Shown: piece by piece, positions 8,721 to 17,023 of the stretch
How the letters are laid out: the number at the start of each line of letters is the position of its first letter
How positions within the stretch are numbered: the first letter of the stretch is position 1
Origin: Entomohabitans teleogrylli
GTDB lineage: Bacteria; Pseudomonadota; Gammaproteobacteria; Enterobacterales; Enterobacteriaceae
DNA: 64,000 nucleotides
NCBI RefSeq assembly: GCF_001484765.1
Contig: NZ_KQ947379.1
Location: 243,939-307,938, forward strand
Direction of reading: 5' to 3'
Made by a program: the position numbers and the translations under genes
Notes under the pieces: model-generated
What the model was told of the DNA's origin: nothing
Database searches by the model: none
What the model saw: the letters and a program-made list of their open reading frames with translations, nothing else

Positions 8721-9792
8721 GGCTGATTTCCCTTTCATCCCACGCCGCGCGCTGGCGCCAGCCGATGAAAGCCAGCAGGTATAGCAGCCATAGCCCGGGT
8801 TCCATTAACGCCCCGACAGCCAGACAGGGTAGCCACAGCAGCGCCGCGCCGGCCCCGCCCAGCAGGCGGAAAAAGGTTACGGTATTCACGCCATCGGCCT
8901 GTCTGCCCACCAGCCAGCCGCACAGCAGTACCGGAAACAGTGCCGCCAGCCACGGTAATTGCAGTAGCCAGGCCAGCGGGCGACGCGTCGCCGCTAACAT
9001 CGGCGGCGGCGCGTCGTCCCCGGCTTGCGCGCCCTTAAACGCCAGCGCGACAGATTCCCCGCGCCGCCGCGCCGCGCGGGCTGCACACAGCGCTCGCCGG
9101 AACGTCGGTTCATCAGGGCAATTGACCGACACCTGATCCAGCGCGCCAAAAAGACGCCGGGCGATCTGCGCCTCACCGTCGTCAGCAAAGGTCAGCGGCG
9201 CGGAAACCATCAATTCCACGGCGGAACCAAACCGCTGCGGCGCCGTATAGAAACTCCCGACCGCCACCACCCGTAGCGGCAGCCCCTGGCGCTGCATATG
9301 GCGAATAATACTGACCGCCCCGGGCTGGTACTCCTGCGGCGCGATGCCCCATTCGCTGGTGCCCTCCGGAAACACCATCAGGCTGCCGCCCTGGCTGAGG
9401 TGGGCGATCGCCTGGCGGAGCGGATTCCCGGCCTGAGCGCGGCTGAGCCCATAGCGCAGACGATCTTTTTCCCGCACTACCGGGATGCCGGTAAACAGTA
9501 AACGCAGCAGGCGTGAACGCAGAAGTTGAGCGGAAGCCATAAACTGCGCGTGCGGCGCCAGTTGGCTGAACACCCAGCCATCGGTAGCGCCATTGCGGTG
9601 GCTGGCGACGAACAGCGTCGGCGTCGCGTCGTTGAACGGCGCCAGCGGCTGCCCCTGTGGGTTAACCAATGCGATAGAAGAGTAATAAAAGCGGCTCAGC
9701 GCAGCGGCGATAAAACGATACCAGCGCGGTAGCGCCCTGCCCGGCGTAAAGCGCAGAAATGCCGATATCGCGGCCGAATTGTGTTGTGACAT
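8710..9792 (-). CDS. Lysophospholipid / 1-acylglycerol-3-phosphate acyltransferase-like protein
   Basis: A 360-aa PlsC-family acyltransferase. The catalytic H-X4-D motif is SHRNGATD (near residue 85), followed by a PVVREKDR block and MVFPEGTSEWG. After the catalytic domain come two or three C-terminal hydrophobic helices (WLAALFPVLLCGWLV..., ..LLWLPCLAVGALM...), an extension beyond normal PlsC. It is the first gene of the operon acyltransferase - PAP2 - PEP-synthase-like. The overlaps between all three imply one lipid-related pathway. The substrate cannot be told from sequence. Confidence 0.82.
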   Translation of the reverse strand: MSQHNSAAISAFLRFTPGRALPRWYRFIAAALSRFYYSSIALVNPQGQPLAPFNDATPTLFVASHRNGATDGWVFSQLAPHAQFMASAQLLRSRLLRLLFTGIPVVREKDRLRYGLSRAQAGNPLRQAIAHLSQGGSLMVFPEGTSEWGIAPQEYQPGAVSIIRHMQRQGLPLRVVAVGSFYTAPQRFGSAVELMVSAPLTFADDGEAQIARRLFGALDQVSVNCPDEPTFRRALCAARAARRRGESVALAFKGAQAGDDAPPPMLAATRRPLAWLLQLPWLAALFPVLLCGWLVGRQADGVNTVTFFRLLGGAGAALLWLPCLAVGALMEPGLWLLYLLAFIGWRQRAAWDEREISHDR

Positions 9793-10078
9793 TCCCTGAC
9801 AACCCTGGTGAGTAAAATTAAGACGCCGGCGGGTTCCCTGTGTCGCTGCCGGCGCGCCTTTGCAACCCGGGCGCGACAGACATCACAGCTACGCCCGGCA
9901 AATCCCTGGCGACGCCCGTTGACATCGCTCTCTCCTCAGACACTGCGCCCGGCCGTTTCGTTCCGGAACGCCCGGCAAGCGGAGAAAAATCACCGGCAAG
10001 CCGCCCTTGTGGTGTACCATTATGCGCGCCGGAATTTCGGCGGTCAGCATGAAAAAAGATGAAAAGGACCCGTACGCC
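9793..10078. other. Divergent intergenic region, acyltransferase operon / sbcB
   Basis: 286 bases carrying the two divergent promoters. Frames are open through it on both strands, but they only extend into sbcB or stop within it and have no recognisable product. GCCGGCGGG...CCGGCGCGCC near 9830-9860 can pair. No operator is recognised. Confidence 0.5.
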
Positions 10079-11509
10079 ATGAAAGACTCGAACACCGCGC
10101 CCCCTGGATTCCTGTTCCACGACTACGAGACTTTCGGCACCAGCCCGGCGCTGGACCGTCCGGCGCAGTTCGCCGCCCTGCGCACCGACGCCGATTTCAA
10201 TATTATCGGCGACCCGGACATTTTTTACTGCCAGCCGGCGGATGACTATCTGCCCCAGCCGGAAGCGGTGCTGATCACCGGCATTACCCCCCAGGTGGCC
10301 CGGGAGCGCGGGGAGCCTGAGCCTTACTTCGCCCGACGCATTCACGATCTGTTCACCGTCCCGAACACCTGCGTGCTGGGCTACAACAATGTGCGCTTCG
10401 ACGACGAAGTGACGCGCAATATTTTTTACCGCAATTTCTACGATCCCTACGCCTGGAGCTGGCAGCACGGCAATTCACGCTGGGATCTGCTGGATGTAAT
10501 GCGCGCCTGCTACGCCCTGCGTCCGGACGGCATTAACTGGCCGGAGAACGACGACGGGCTGCCCAGCTTTCGCCTTGAGCATTTGACCCGCGCCAACGGC
10601 ATCGAGCACAGCAACGCCCACGACGCCATGGCGGATGTCTACGCCACCATCGCTATGGCGCAACTGGTGAAAAGCCGCCAGCCGCGGCTGTTCGACTACC
10701 TGCTGACTTATCGCAACAAGCACAAACTGACCACGCTTATCGATATCCCGCAAATGACGCCGCTGGTGCATGTGTCTGGCATGTTCGGCGCCTGGCGCGG
10801 CAACACCAGTTGGGTGGCGCCGCTGGCCTGGCATCCGGATAACCGCAATGCGGTGATCATGGTCGATCTGGCCGGCGATATCGCCCCGCTGCTGGAGCTG
10901 GACGCCGATACCCTGCGCGAGCGCCTGTACACGCCAAAGGCTGAGCTGGGGGACAACAGCGCGGTACCAGTCAAGCTGGTGCATCTGAATAAATGTCCGG
11001 TGCTGGCCAAAGCCAATACCCTGCGCCCGCAGGACGCCGACAGGCTGGGGATCGATCGCCAGCGCTGCCTGGATAACCTGAAAACCCTGCGCGCCCACCC
11101 CGCGGTGCGGGAAAAAGTACTGGCGCTGTTCGCCGAAGCGGCGCCGTTTGTCCCTTCCGACAATGTGGACGCGCAGTTGTATAACGGCTTCTTCAGCGAC
11201 GCCGATCGGGCGGCGATGAAGATCGTGCTGGAGACGGCGCCGGAAAACCTGGCGGCGCTGGACATTACCTTCGCCGATCCGCGGATTGAGAAACTGCTGT
11301 TTAATTACCGGGCGCGCAACTTCCCGGGCACTCTGGACGAACTGGAACAGCAGCGCTGGCTACAGCGCCGTCGTGAAATTTTCACCCCGGAGCGCCTGCA
11401 GGATTACGCCCGGGAACTGGAAATGCTCTATAACCAGCACGAGGGCGACAAAGAAAAAATCGCCCTGCTGAAAGCCCTGTATCTGTATGTTCAGGAACTG
11501 GTGGGGTAG
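10079..11509 (+). CDS. sbcB: Exonuclease I (exodeoxyribonuclease I)
   Basis: SbcB, a 3'-5' single-strand-specific DNA exonuclease of the DnaQ/DEDD superfamily that acts in recombination and mismatch repair. It is 476 aa, the same size as E. coli. DEDD motifs are visible: FHDYETFGT near the N-terminus, GYNNVRFDDEVTRNIFYRN, and EHSNAHDAMADVYATI carrying the late His/Asp. The C-terminal exonuclease-C/SH3-like part follows (NVDAQLYNGFFSDADRAAMK). The open frame extends 24 codons upstream, but the ATG at 10079 aligns with the E. coli start (residues after it read FLFHDYETFG) and AAAAGGA lies upstream. It ends 3 bases before the convergent GntR gene. Confidence 0.97.
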   Translation: MKDSNTAPPGFLFHDYETFGTSPALDRPAQFAALRTDADFNIIGDPDIFYCQPADDYLPQPEAVLITGITPQVARERGEPEPYFARRIHDLFTVPNTCVLGYNNVRFDDEVTRNIFYRNFYDPYAWSWQHGNSRWDLLDVMRACYALRPDGINWPENDDGLPSFRLEHLTRANGIEHSNAHDAMADVYATIAMAQLVKSRQPRLFDYLLTYRNKHKLTTLIDIPQMTPLVHVSGMFGAWRGNTSWVAPLAWHPDNRNAVIMVDLAGDIAPLLELDADTLRERLYTPKAELGDNSAVPVKLVHLNKCPVLAKANTLRPQDADRLGIDRQRCLDNLKTLRAHPAVREKVLALFAEAAPFVPSDNVDAQLYNGFFSDADRAAMKIVLETAPENLAALDITFADPRIEKLLFNYRARNFPGTLDELEQQRWLQRRREIFTPERLQDYARELEMLYNQHEGDKEKIALLKALYLYVQELVG

Positions 11510-11512
11510 TCG

Positions 11513-12220
11513 CTATTTCGCCGCCACCAGCGCGCTGACCGGCACATCAAAGTGTTCCTGCATCGCCGCCGTGGCCGCCGCGCTATCGCGCTGGCAAACG
11601 GCGTCGCAGATGCGCTGGTGTAGTTCAAGGATCCGTTTTTCATACTCAAACGCTGTACTCTGAGCCGCCAGTCCTTCGCTGATCGACTGGCGCAGTTGGC
11701 TGTGCAGCGCCTGGAGCAGGATAACAAACACCGGATTGCCGCTGGCCCGCGCCAGCAAAATATGAAAACGCATGTCATGCTCGACAAAATGGCGCGGTTC
11801 GGCGAAGTGATGGCGGATCTGCGCCATTTCGTGGCGTAGCCGGGCAAAATCCTCCTCACTGCCGTTACGCACCGCCGCCTCCACCACCCCCAGCTCCAGC
11901 CAGCGGCGCACCGAAAGAATCTGGGTGGCGGTCACCTGCTCGGTGGAAAGCGCAAAACCAAATACCACCTGCAGTACGCTGGCATCGAAAGATTTTACGC
12001 GCGGTACTTTACCGCTTTTGATCTCCAGTACCCCCAGCGCCGCCAGGGAACGATAAGCCTCACGAATAATTCCGCGGCTGACGCCGAGCTGCTGGCTGAT
12101 CTGCATTTCACTGGGAACCGCCATACCCGGCGTCAGTTTTTCGCTGGCAATAAAGTCCAGAATGTACTCTTTCACCTGCGCGGAGAGCGTGATGGTTTCC
12201 AGCGGTGCTAACTGATTCAT
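11513..12220 (-). CDS. GntR/FadR-family transcriptional regulator
   Basis: 235 aa. The N-terminal winged helix has MAVPSEMQISQQLGVSRGIIREAYRSL, the typical GntR DNA-binding signature. The C-terminal FCD-type ligand domain is built around RLRHEMAQIRHHF and HDMRFHILLARASGNP. It is transcribed away from the sugar-acid cluster and probably represses it until the substrate or an intermediate binds. The ATG at 12220 is chosen because AGGAAGGGAA directly precedes it; the open frame runs 22 codons further upstream. A 17-bp perfect palindrome at 12353 is its likely operator. Confidence 0.88.
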   Translation of the reverse strand: MNQLAPLETITLSAQVKEYILDFIASEKLTPGMAVPSEMQISQQLGVSRGIIREAYRSLAALGVLEIKSGKVPRVKSFDASVLQVVFGFALSTEQVTATQILSVRRWLELGVVEAAVRNGSEEDFARLRHEMAQIRHHFAEPRHFVEHDMRFHILLARASGNPVFVILLQALHSQLRQSISEGLAAQSTAFEYEKRILELHQRICDAVCQRDSAAATAAMQEHFDVPVSALVAAK

Positions 12221-12352
12221 TTCCCTTCCTGATAGATAACGGTGTTTTTGCCGGTCGATCTTCCCCGATCGCCGCCCCTGCGTCACGGCGCAAAAAATGA
12301 TCGTTTCGTGACCCTGTGCACATTAATGATACGCTGTGCCGATTAGCCTATC

Positions 12353-12369
12353 AACCTGTTAAACAGGTT
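12353..12369 (+). promoter_or_regulatory. Likely GntR operator in front of the catabolic operon
   Basis: AACCTGTT-A-AACAGGTT is a perfect 17-bp palindrome with a single central base. It sits 20 bases before the first operon start codon and in the divergent region shared with the regulator. Size and symmetry fit FadR-subfamily operators, although the core differs from the usual TGGTNNNACCA. Confidence 0.7.
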
Positions 12370-12389
12370 AACAGCTTAAGGAGAAATTT

Positions 12390-13076
12390 ATGTGGGCTAA
12401 CGACAGGGAGCTGTTCGTGCTGATGCGCACCCGTCTGTTCACGGCAGTGGTTGGCGATATCCTCGATACCATGGGATACCTGCATCAGTTTGTCTCTCCC
12501 GCCATCAAGCCGCTGGCGCCGGATATGGTGCTGGCCGGGCGCGCCATGCCGGTTCTTGAGGCGGATGTCTATGAATGCGAATCCAGTTCCGGTTACAGCG
12601 CTATCGGAAAAAAACCTTTCGGCATCATGTTCGAAGCGCTGGACTCCCTGCGCCCGGATGAGGTGTACATCACCACCGGCAGCGCCCCGCGCTACGCCCT
12701 GTGGGGCGGGTTGATGTCCACCCGCGCCCGGCATCTGGGCGCCGCCGGCGCGGTACTCGACGGTTTTGTGCGCGACTCCGCGGAAATCCTCGGGATGAAT
12801 TTCCCGGCTTTCTGCCTGGGCACCTACGCCCAGGATCAGGGGCCGCGCGGCAAGGTCATTGATTTTCGGGTGCCGATTGAATTCCACGGCGTACGGGTAA
12901 ATCCCGGGGACATTGTTTACGGGGATCGCGACGGTTTGCTGATCGTGCCGCAGCAGGTCGAGCAGGAAGTGATCGGCAAGGCGCTGGATAAAGTCACCAC
13001 CGAAAGCAGCGTGCGTAACGCGATTAAAAACGGCATGAGCACCGTGGAAGCCTTTGAAACCTTTGGCGTGATGTAA
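12390..13076 (+). CDS. RraA-like / HMG-aldolase-family protein
   Basis: A 228-aa member of the RraA/dimethylmenaquinone-methyltransferase-like fold. The catalytic block reads GGLMSTRARHLGAAGAVLDGFVRD (residues about 110-133), with the Gly-rich loop and the Arg-Asp pair of the metal-dependent 4-hydroxy-4-methyl-2-oxoglutarate / 2-keto-acid aldolases and decarboxylases. The context of a dehydratase and two dehydrogenases suggests retro-aldol cleavage or decarboxylation of a 2-keto-acid intermediate rather than RNase E inhibition. AAGGAG is 8 bases upstream. First gene of the operon. Confidence 0.82.
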   Translation: MWANDRELFVLMRTRLFTAVVGDILDTMGYLHQFVSPAIKPLAPDMVLAGRAMPVLEADVYECESSSGYSAIGKKPFGIMFEALDSLRPDEVYITTGSAPRYALWGGLMSTRARHLGAAGAVLDGFVRDSAEILGMNFPAFCLGTYAQDQGPRGKVIDFRVPIEFHGVRVNPGDIVYGDRDGLLIVPQQVEQEVIGKALDKVTTESSVRNAIKNGMSTVEAFETFGVM

Positions 13077-13086
13077 GGAGTGTCCC

Positions 13087-14100
13087 ATGAAAGCGTTAGC
13101 GATAGAACCCGGTAGCCATGCCCGCTTTATTGATATTGCGCCGCCGCAGTGTGGCGATGGCGATGTCCTGATCCGCGTCGAGCGCGTCGGGCTGTGCGGC
13201 TCCGATCTCAACACCTGGCGCGGGCTGAATCCGCTGGTGAAATACCCGTGTATTCCCGGTCACGAAATCGGCGGCACTGTCCTGAAGGTCGGTTCTCAGG
13301 TGACCAGCGCCCGACCCGGCGATCGCGTTGTGGTGCTGCCCTGCACCGAATGCGGGGTTTGCAGCGCCTGCCTCAGCGGGCGACCCAACGCCTGCAAAAA
13401 CAACCAAACCCTCGGCGTTCAACGCCAGGGCGGAATGGCGGAACAACTGGTGATGCCGGCCCATAAAGTGCTGGTGTGCAACAGCCTGACCAACGACGCG
13501 CTGGCGCTGGTGGAACCGTTGGCGGTGGGGCTGCATGCCGCACGCCGCGCCGCACCGGAGCCAGGCGAATGGATCATGGTAATTGGCTGCGGGGTGATCG
13601 GCCTTGGGGCTATCTCCGCCGCCGCCGCGATGGGCGCCCGGGTCGTCGCCGTGGATATTGACGATCGCAAAGCCGCCGTGGCTCAGGCCTGCGGCGCGCA
13701 AACATTCATCAACGGCCAGCGCGATGATATCGCCGCAGCGGCCGCGCAGCTCAACGCCGGGCGTGGCCCGTCGGTGGTGATTGAAGCCGTCGGCAATCAG
13801 AAAACCATCGAACAGGCGGTAGACCTGGTGGCCTTTGCCGGCAGAGTGGTGTACGTCGGTTACGCCAAACAGCCGGTCAGCTACCAGAGCGCGCATTTTC
13901 TGATGAAAGAGCTGGATATTCGCGGTTCGCGTAACGCCACCGCGGCGGATTTCCGCGCCGTACTGGCGCTGATGGAACAACAGCGTTACCCCACCAGCGC
14001 CATCGTCAGCGCCCATTACCCGCTCGATCAGGCCGACAAAGCGTTCCGCGACTGGGCCGCCGATCCGGGCGCTTTTACCAAGATCCTCATCGACCTGTAA
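13087..14100 (+). CDS. Zinc-dependent medium-chain alcohol/polyol dehydrogenase
   Basis: 337-aa MDR-family dehydrogenase. Catalytic zinc ligands are Cys37 (GLCGSD), His59 and Glu60 (PGHEIGG). Structural-zinc cysteines are in the CTECGVCSACLSGRPNAC block (about residues 87-109). The NAD-binding Rossmann site reads VIGCGVIGLGAISAAAAMG with the acidic end VVAVDID, which favours NAD. It is closest in style to L-idonate, sorbitol or threonine dehydrogenases. In this operon it probably oxidises a hydroxyl of a sugar acid. It starts 10 bases after the RraA-like gene. Confidence 0.87.
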   Translation: MKALAIEPGSHARFIDIAPPQCGDGDVLIRVERVGLCGSDLNTWRGLNPLVKYPCIPGHEIGGTVLKVGSQVTSARPGDRVVVLPCTECGVCSACLSGRPNACKNNQTLGVQRQGGMAEQLVMPAHKVLVCNSLTNDALALVEPLAVGLHAARRAAPEPGEWIMVIGCGVIGLGAISAAAAMGARVVAVDIDDRKAAVAQACGAQTFINGQRDDIAAAAAQLNAGRGPSVVIEAVGNQKTIEQAVDLVAFAGRVVYVGYAKQPVSYQSAHFLMKELDIRGSRNATAADFRAVLALMEQQRYPTSAIVSAHYPLDQADKAFRDWAADPGAFTKILIDL

Positions 14101-14126
14101 TTTACAAACGCTTAAGGAGCACTGTC

Positions 14127-14891
14127 ATGGAAAACACTCTGCCTTTCTCGCTACGCGGCAAAACCGCGCTGATCACCGGCGCCGCCAGCGGCCTGGGTTA
14201 CGCCATGGCCCACTGTATGATCGCCAGCGGCGCACAGGTGATTATCGCCGACCGGGATTCAGTCAAAGCCCAGGACGCCGCCGCCAGCCTGGGAGAACAG
14301 GCTTACTGGGTGCCAATGGATGTCAGCCAGATCGATATACTGCCGGAAATTGTCCAGGTGCTGGTGGAGCGCTTCGGGCAGATAGACATTCTGGTCAACA
14401 ACGCCGGCAACCACTGTAAAAAACCCATTGAGGAGATGAGCGTCGACGAATTCAGCGCGGTGCTGGATGTCCACGTGGTCGGCGCCTTTGCCCTGACCAA
14501 AGCGCTGGTTCCCCATATGAAACAACGCGGCAGCGGCTGCGTGCTGTTCACCGCGTCGATGACCTCTTTCCTCGGCCAGCCGCTGGTCAGCGGTTACGCG
14601 GCGGCAAAATCGGCCTATCTGGGCCTGATTCGCGGCATGACAACCGAACTGGCCGGCGCCGGTATCCGGGTCAACGGTATCGCCCCCGGCTGGATCGACA
14701 CCCCGATGCTGCGCAAGGCCATTGAGGGCGACGATGAACGGCGCAACAAAATCCTTGGCCGCACGCCGATGAAGTGTTTCGGCAAGCCGGAAGACATCGG
14801 CTGGGCCTCGGTGTATCTGGCCTCGGACGCGGCGTCGTTTATCAGCGGCCAGGTGCTGGTGGTCGACGGCGGCGCACTGATCGGTTTTTAA
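14127..14891 (+). CDS. Short-chain dehydrogenase/reductase (SDR)
   Basis: A 254-aa classical SDR. It has TGAASGLGYA at the N-terminus (cofactor loop), IIADRD (acidic end of strand 2, NAD preference), NNAGNH, the catalytic Ser in FTASM, the catalytic SGYAAAKSAY motif (Tyr-X3-Lys) and the C-terminal FISGQVLVVDGG. It probably works on the same carbon skeleton as the neighbouring Zn-dehydrogenase; SDRs of this kind oxidise 2-keto-3-deoxy-sugar acids or reduce keto-sugar acids. The start is preceded by AAGGAGCACTGTC. Confidence 0.9.
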   Translation: MENTLPFSLRGKTALITGAASGLGYAMAHCMIASGAQVIIADRDSVKAQDAAASLGEQAYWVPMDVSQIDILPEIVQVLVERFGQIDILVNNAGNHCKKPIEEMSVDEFSAVLDVHVVGAFALTKALVPHMKQRGSGCVLFTASMTSFLGQPLVSGYAAAKSAYLGLIRGMTTELAGAGIRVNGIAPGWIDTPMLRKAIEGDDERRNKILGRTPMKCFGKPEDIGWASVYLASDAASFISGQVLVVDGGALIGF

Positions 14892-14903
14892 CCCCGGAGG
14901 TCG

Positions 14904-15221
14904 ATGATGAAAAAACGCGCCCTGTTACTGCATCCCGCTGACAACTGCATCGTGGCCCTGTGCGATATCGCCCGGGGAGACACGGTGTACTGGGACAGCG
15001 GCGAAACCCTCAGCGCTCAGGCGGTGAGCCTGGGTCATAAGCTGGCCTGCGTCGCCATCCAGCGCGGCGCTAAGGTCATTAAATATGGCGCAGCCATCGG
15101 CTCCGCCACCCGGGATATTCAGGCCGGAGAGCATATTCATACCCACAACCTGCACAGCGACGCTATCGCTATTTTTCACCATCACAACGCGGGCTATCAG
15201 CCCGATCAGGAGGCGCCATGA
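14904..15221 (+). CDS. UxaA-family dehydratase, small (SAF-domain) subunit
   Basis: A 105-aa SAF-domain protein corresponding to the N-terminal piece of altronate/galactarate dehydratases. In two-subunit members (altronate dehydratase-like enzymes, sulfolactate sulfo-lyase SuyA) it is a separate chain. Visible blocks are HPADNCIVALCDIARGD, LGHKLACVAIQRGAKVIKYGAAIG and ATRDIQAGEHIHTHNLHSD. CCGGAGG precedes the ATG. An ATGA overlap couples it to the large subunit, which carries an amber codon, so the complex is probably not made. Confidence 0.85.
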   Translation: MMKKRALLLHPADNCIVALCDIARGDTVYWDSGETLSAQAVSLGHKLACVAIQRGAKVIKYGAAIGSATRDIQAGEHIHTHNLHSDAIAIFHHHNAGYQPDQEAP

Positions 15222-16408
15222 TGCAGGGCTATTTGCGCCAGGACGGCCGGACGGGGATCCGCAATACCTTGCAGGTGATCTTTCTGGTGGAGTGCGCCAG
15301 CCATGTCGCGAAAGCGATAGCGGAATCCTTCTCTCACCATGAAGTCCAGTACTTCGGGTTTTCCGGCTGTTACCCGAGCGACTACGGTTACCGGCTGGTG
15401 CGCAATCTCGCCACCCACAGCAACGTCGGCGGCGCCTTGTTGATCTCGCTGGGCTGTGAAAATTTTGACCGGGAGCGCCTTGAACAGGAGATCCGCGCCA
15501 GCGGCCGCCCGTGTCACTCGCTGGTGATTCAGGAAAACCGCGGCACGGCGGAAACCATCCGCCGCGGCCAGCAGCTGGTGGAGTCGATGCTGGAACCCAT
15601 CCGCCGTGTCCCACGCTGCCCGCTGGCGTGGAGCGATCTGGTGATTGGCACCATTTGCGGCGGCTCTGACGGCACCAGCGGCATCACCGGCAATCCGGCG
15701 GTGGGGCGCGCGTTTGACTGGCTACTGGCCCGCGGCGCCACCTGCCTGTTTGAAGAGAGCGGCGAACTGTTAGGGTGTGAACCACATATGCTGGCGCGGG
15801 CCGCTACCCCCGCCGCCCGTGACGCTATTGACGCCGCCATGAAAAAAGCACAGCGCTATTACGCCACCATGGGGCTGGGGAGCTTTTCCAACGGCAATGC
15901 CGTCGGCGGGTTAACCACCCAGGAGGAAAAATCTCTCGGCGCCTACGCGAAATCCGGCGACAGCCCGATCAGCGGCGTACTGCTGCCCTGCGAATATCCG
16001 CCCCATCCCGGGCTGTGGCTAATGGATGTGGTCCCTGACGGCGAACCGCGCTTCGGCTACCCGAATATTAATGACTCTTCCGAGGCGATGGAGCTTATCG
16101 CCACCGGCTGCCACCTGGTGCTGTTTACCACCGGACGCGGCTCGGTGATCGGCTCAGTGATCGCGCCGATCGTCAAGGTCTGTAATAACCCCCGGACCTA
16201 GCTCAACCTGCAGGATGACATGGACGTTAACGCCGGACGCATCATCAGCGATAACGCCTCTCTCGACGACATCGGCAAGGAGATCATTAACACCATTGAG
16301 CAGGTGTGCAGCGGCCAGCCATGCGCCGCCGAACGCCTGGGACATCGGGAGTTTGTGCTGACCTATAAAGCGTTTGACTATTCCGCCAGCCGCGGCTGCG
16401 ACGCCTGA
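15218..16408 (+). pseudogene. UxaA-family dehydratase, large subunit, interrupted by an in-frame amber codon
   Basis: This is the catalytic subunit of an altronate-dehydratase-type enzyme (or sulfo-lyase SuyB-like). The first 327 codons contain GYLRQDGRTGIRNT, the Cys-containing GLGCENFDR-like block (SLGCENF), GTICGGSDGTSGITGNPAVG and GRGSVIGSVIAPIVKVCNNP. A TAG at 16199-16201 then stops it inside the conserved NPxTY.xxxDDMDVNAG motif. The same frame continues without other stops for 68 codons (DDMDVNAGRII...) to TGA at 16406-16408, giving a normal 396-residue protein. A TAC or TAT (Tyr) to TAG change is the simplest history. Readthrough in a suppressor strain or a sequencing error cannot be excluded. 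Confidence 0.85.
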
Positions 16409-16452
16409 TCGCCGCTGGTTTGTGAACCCTAATGACATCACAGGTAACAATA

Positions 16453-16930
16453 ATGAAAAAATTACTGACCCTGTTTCTGCTGGTTGTAATGTGTGGTTTC
16501 TCCGCGCTGAGCAGCGCAAAACCGATTGCGATTAAGGTCGCTTATGAAAGTAACCCGGGAGAGCCGGCCGATAAAGTAATGCACTACTGGGCCGATCTGA
16601 TTAAGCAGCGCAGTAACGGCGAGATCCTGTTTGAACTTTATCCCAGTTCACAGCTCGGCTCGAAACAGGATGTCACCGAACAGGCGCTGATGGGCATGAA
16701 CATTATCACCATCAGCGACGTCGGCTTTCTTACCGACTATGACGCCGACCTCGGGATCCTGTTTGGCCCCTACCTCACCGACGATCCGCAAAAGCTGTTC
16801 GCCATTTACGACAGCGACTGGTTTAAGCAGAAACAACAAAAGCTGCGCGACAAAGGCATTCATATCGTAATGAGCAATTATCTGTACGGTACCCGGCAGA
16901 TCATCGCTAAAAAACCGATCCGCACCCCGC
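16453..16930 (+). pseudogene. TRAP substrate-binding protein DctP, 5' part (cut by prophage)
   Basis: N-terminal 159 codons of a periplasmic DctP-family solute receptor. The signal peptide MKKLLTLFLLVVMCGFSALSSA is followed by KVAYESNPGEPADK and YPSSQLGSKQDVTEQALMG. The start is the ATG at 16453 (preceded by AGGTAACAATA), not the upstream in-frame ATG at 16432. The frame runs ..KKPIRTP into the prophage left end at 16931 and then ends in phage sequence. Joining it to 53933 restores an uninterrupted 323-aa gene. Confidence 0.93.
16925..16930 (+). repeat. Target-site duplication, left copy (CCCCGC)
   Basis: CCCCGC directly precedes the prophage terminal TGATGC. The same six bases directly follow the terminal TAATCA at 53927-53932. 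Removing the prophage and one copy restores dctP in frame. Confidence 0.9.
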
Positions 16931-16975
16931 TGATGCGGAGCGCGATAAATCGTAGTGTCTCAGCGCGATAAATCG
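16931..16975 (+). repeat. Prophage left end with two transposase-binding-site-like repeats
   Basis: AGCGCGATAAATCG occurs twice, at 16939-16952 and 16962-16975, i.e. 9-22 and 32-45 bases from the tip. Related sequences occupy the same offsets at the right end. By analogy with Mu attL/attR these should be transposase A binding sites. Confidence 0.82.
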
Positions 16976-17023
16976 CGGCGCTATCATTTATGAATAGTGA
17001 AAAAAAATTGCATTATCTGAAAA

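Noticed and set aside
9818-10468. Minus-strand frame of 216 aa across the sbcB start
   Set aside because: Most of it is antisense to the well-matched N-terminus of SbcB.
13096-14016. Minus-strand frame of 306 aa opposite the Zn-dehydrogenase
   Set aside because: Antisense shadow, His- and Ala-rich, no ribosome site.
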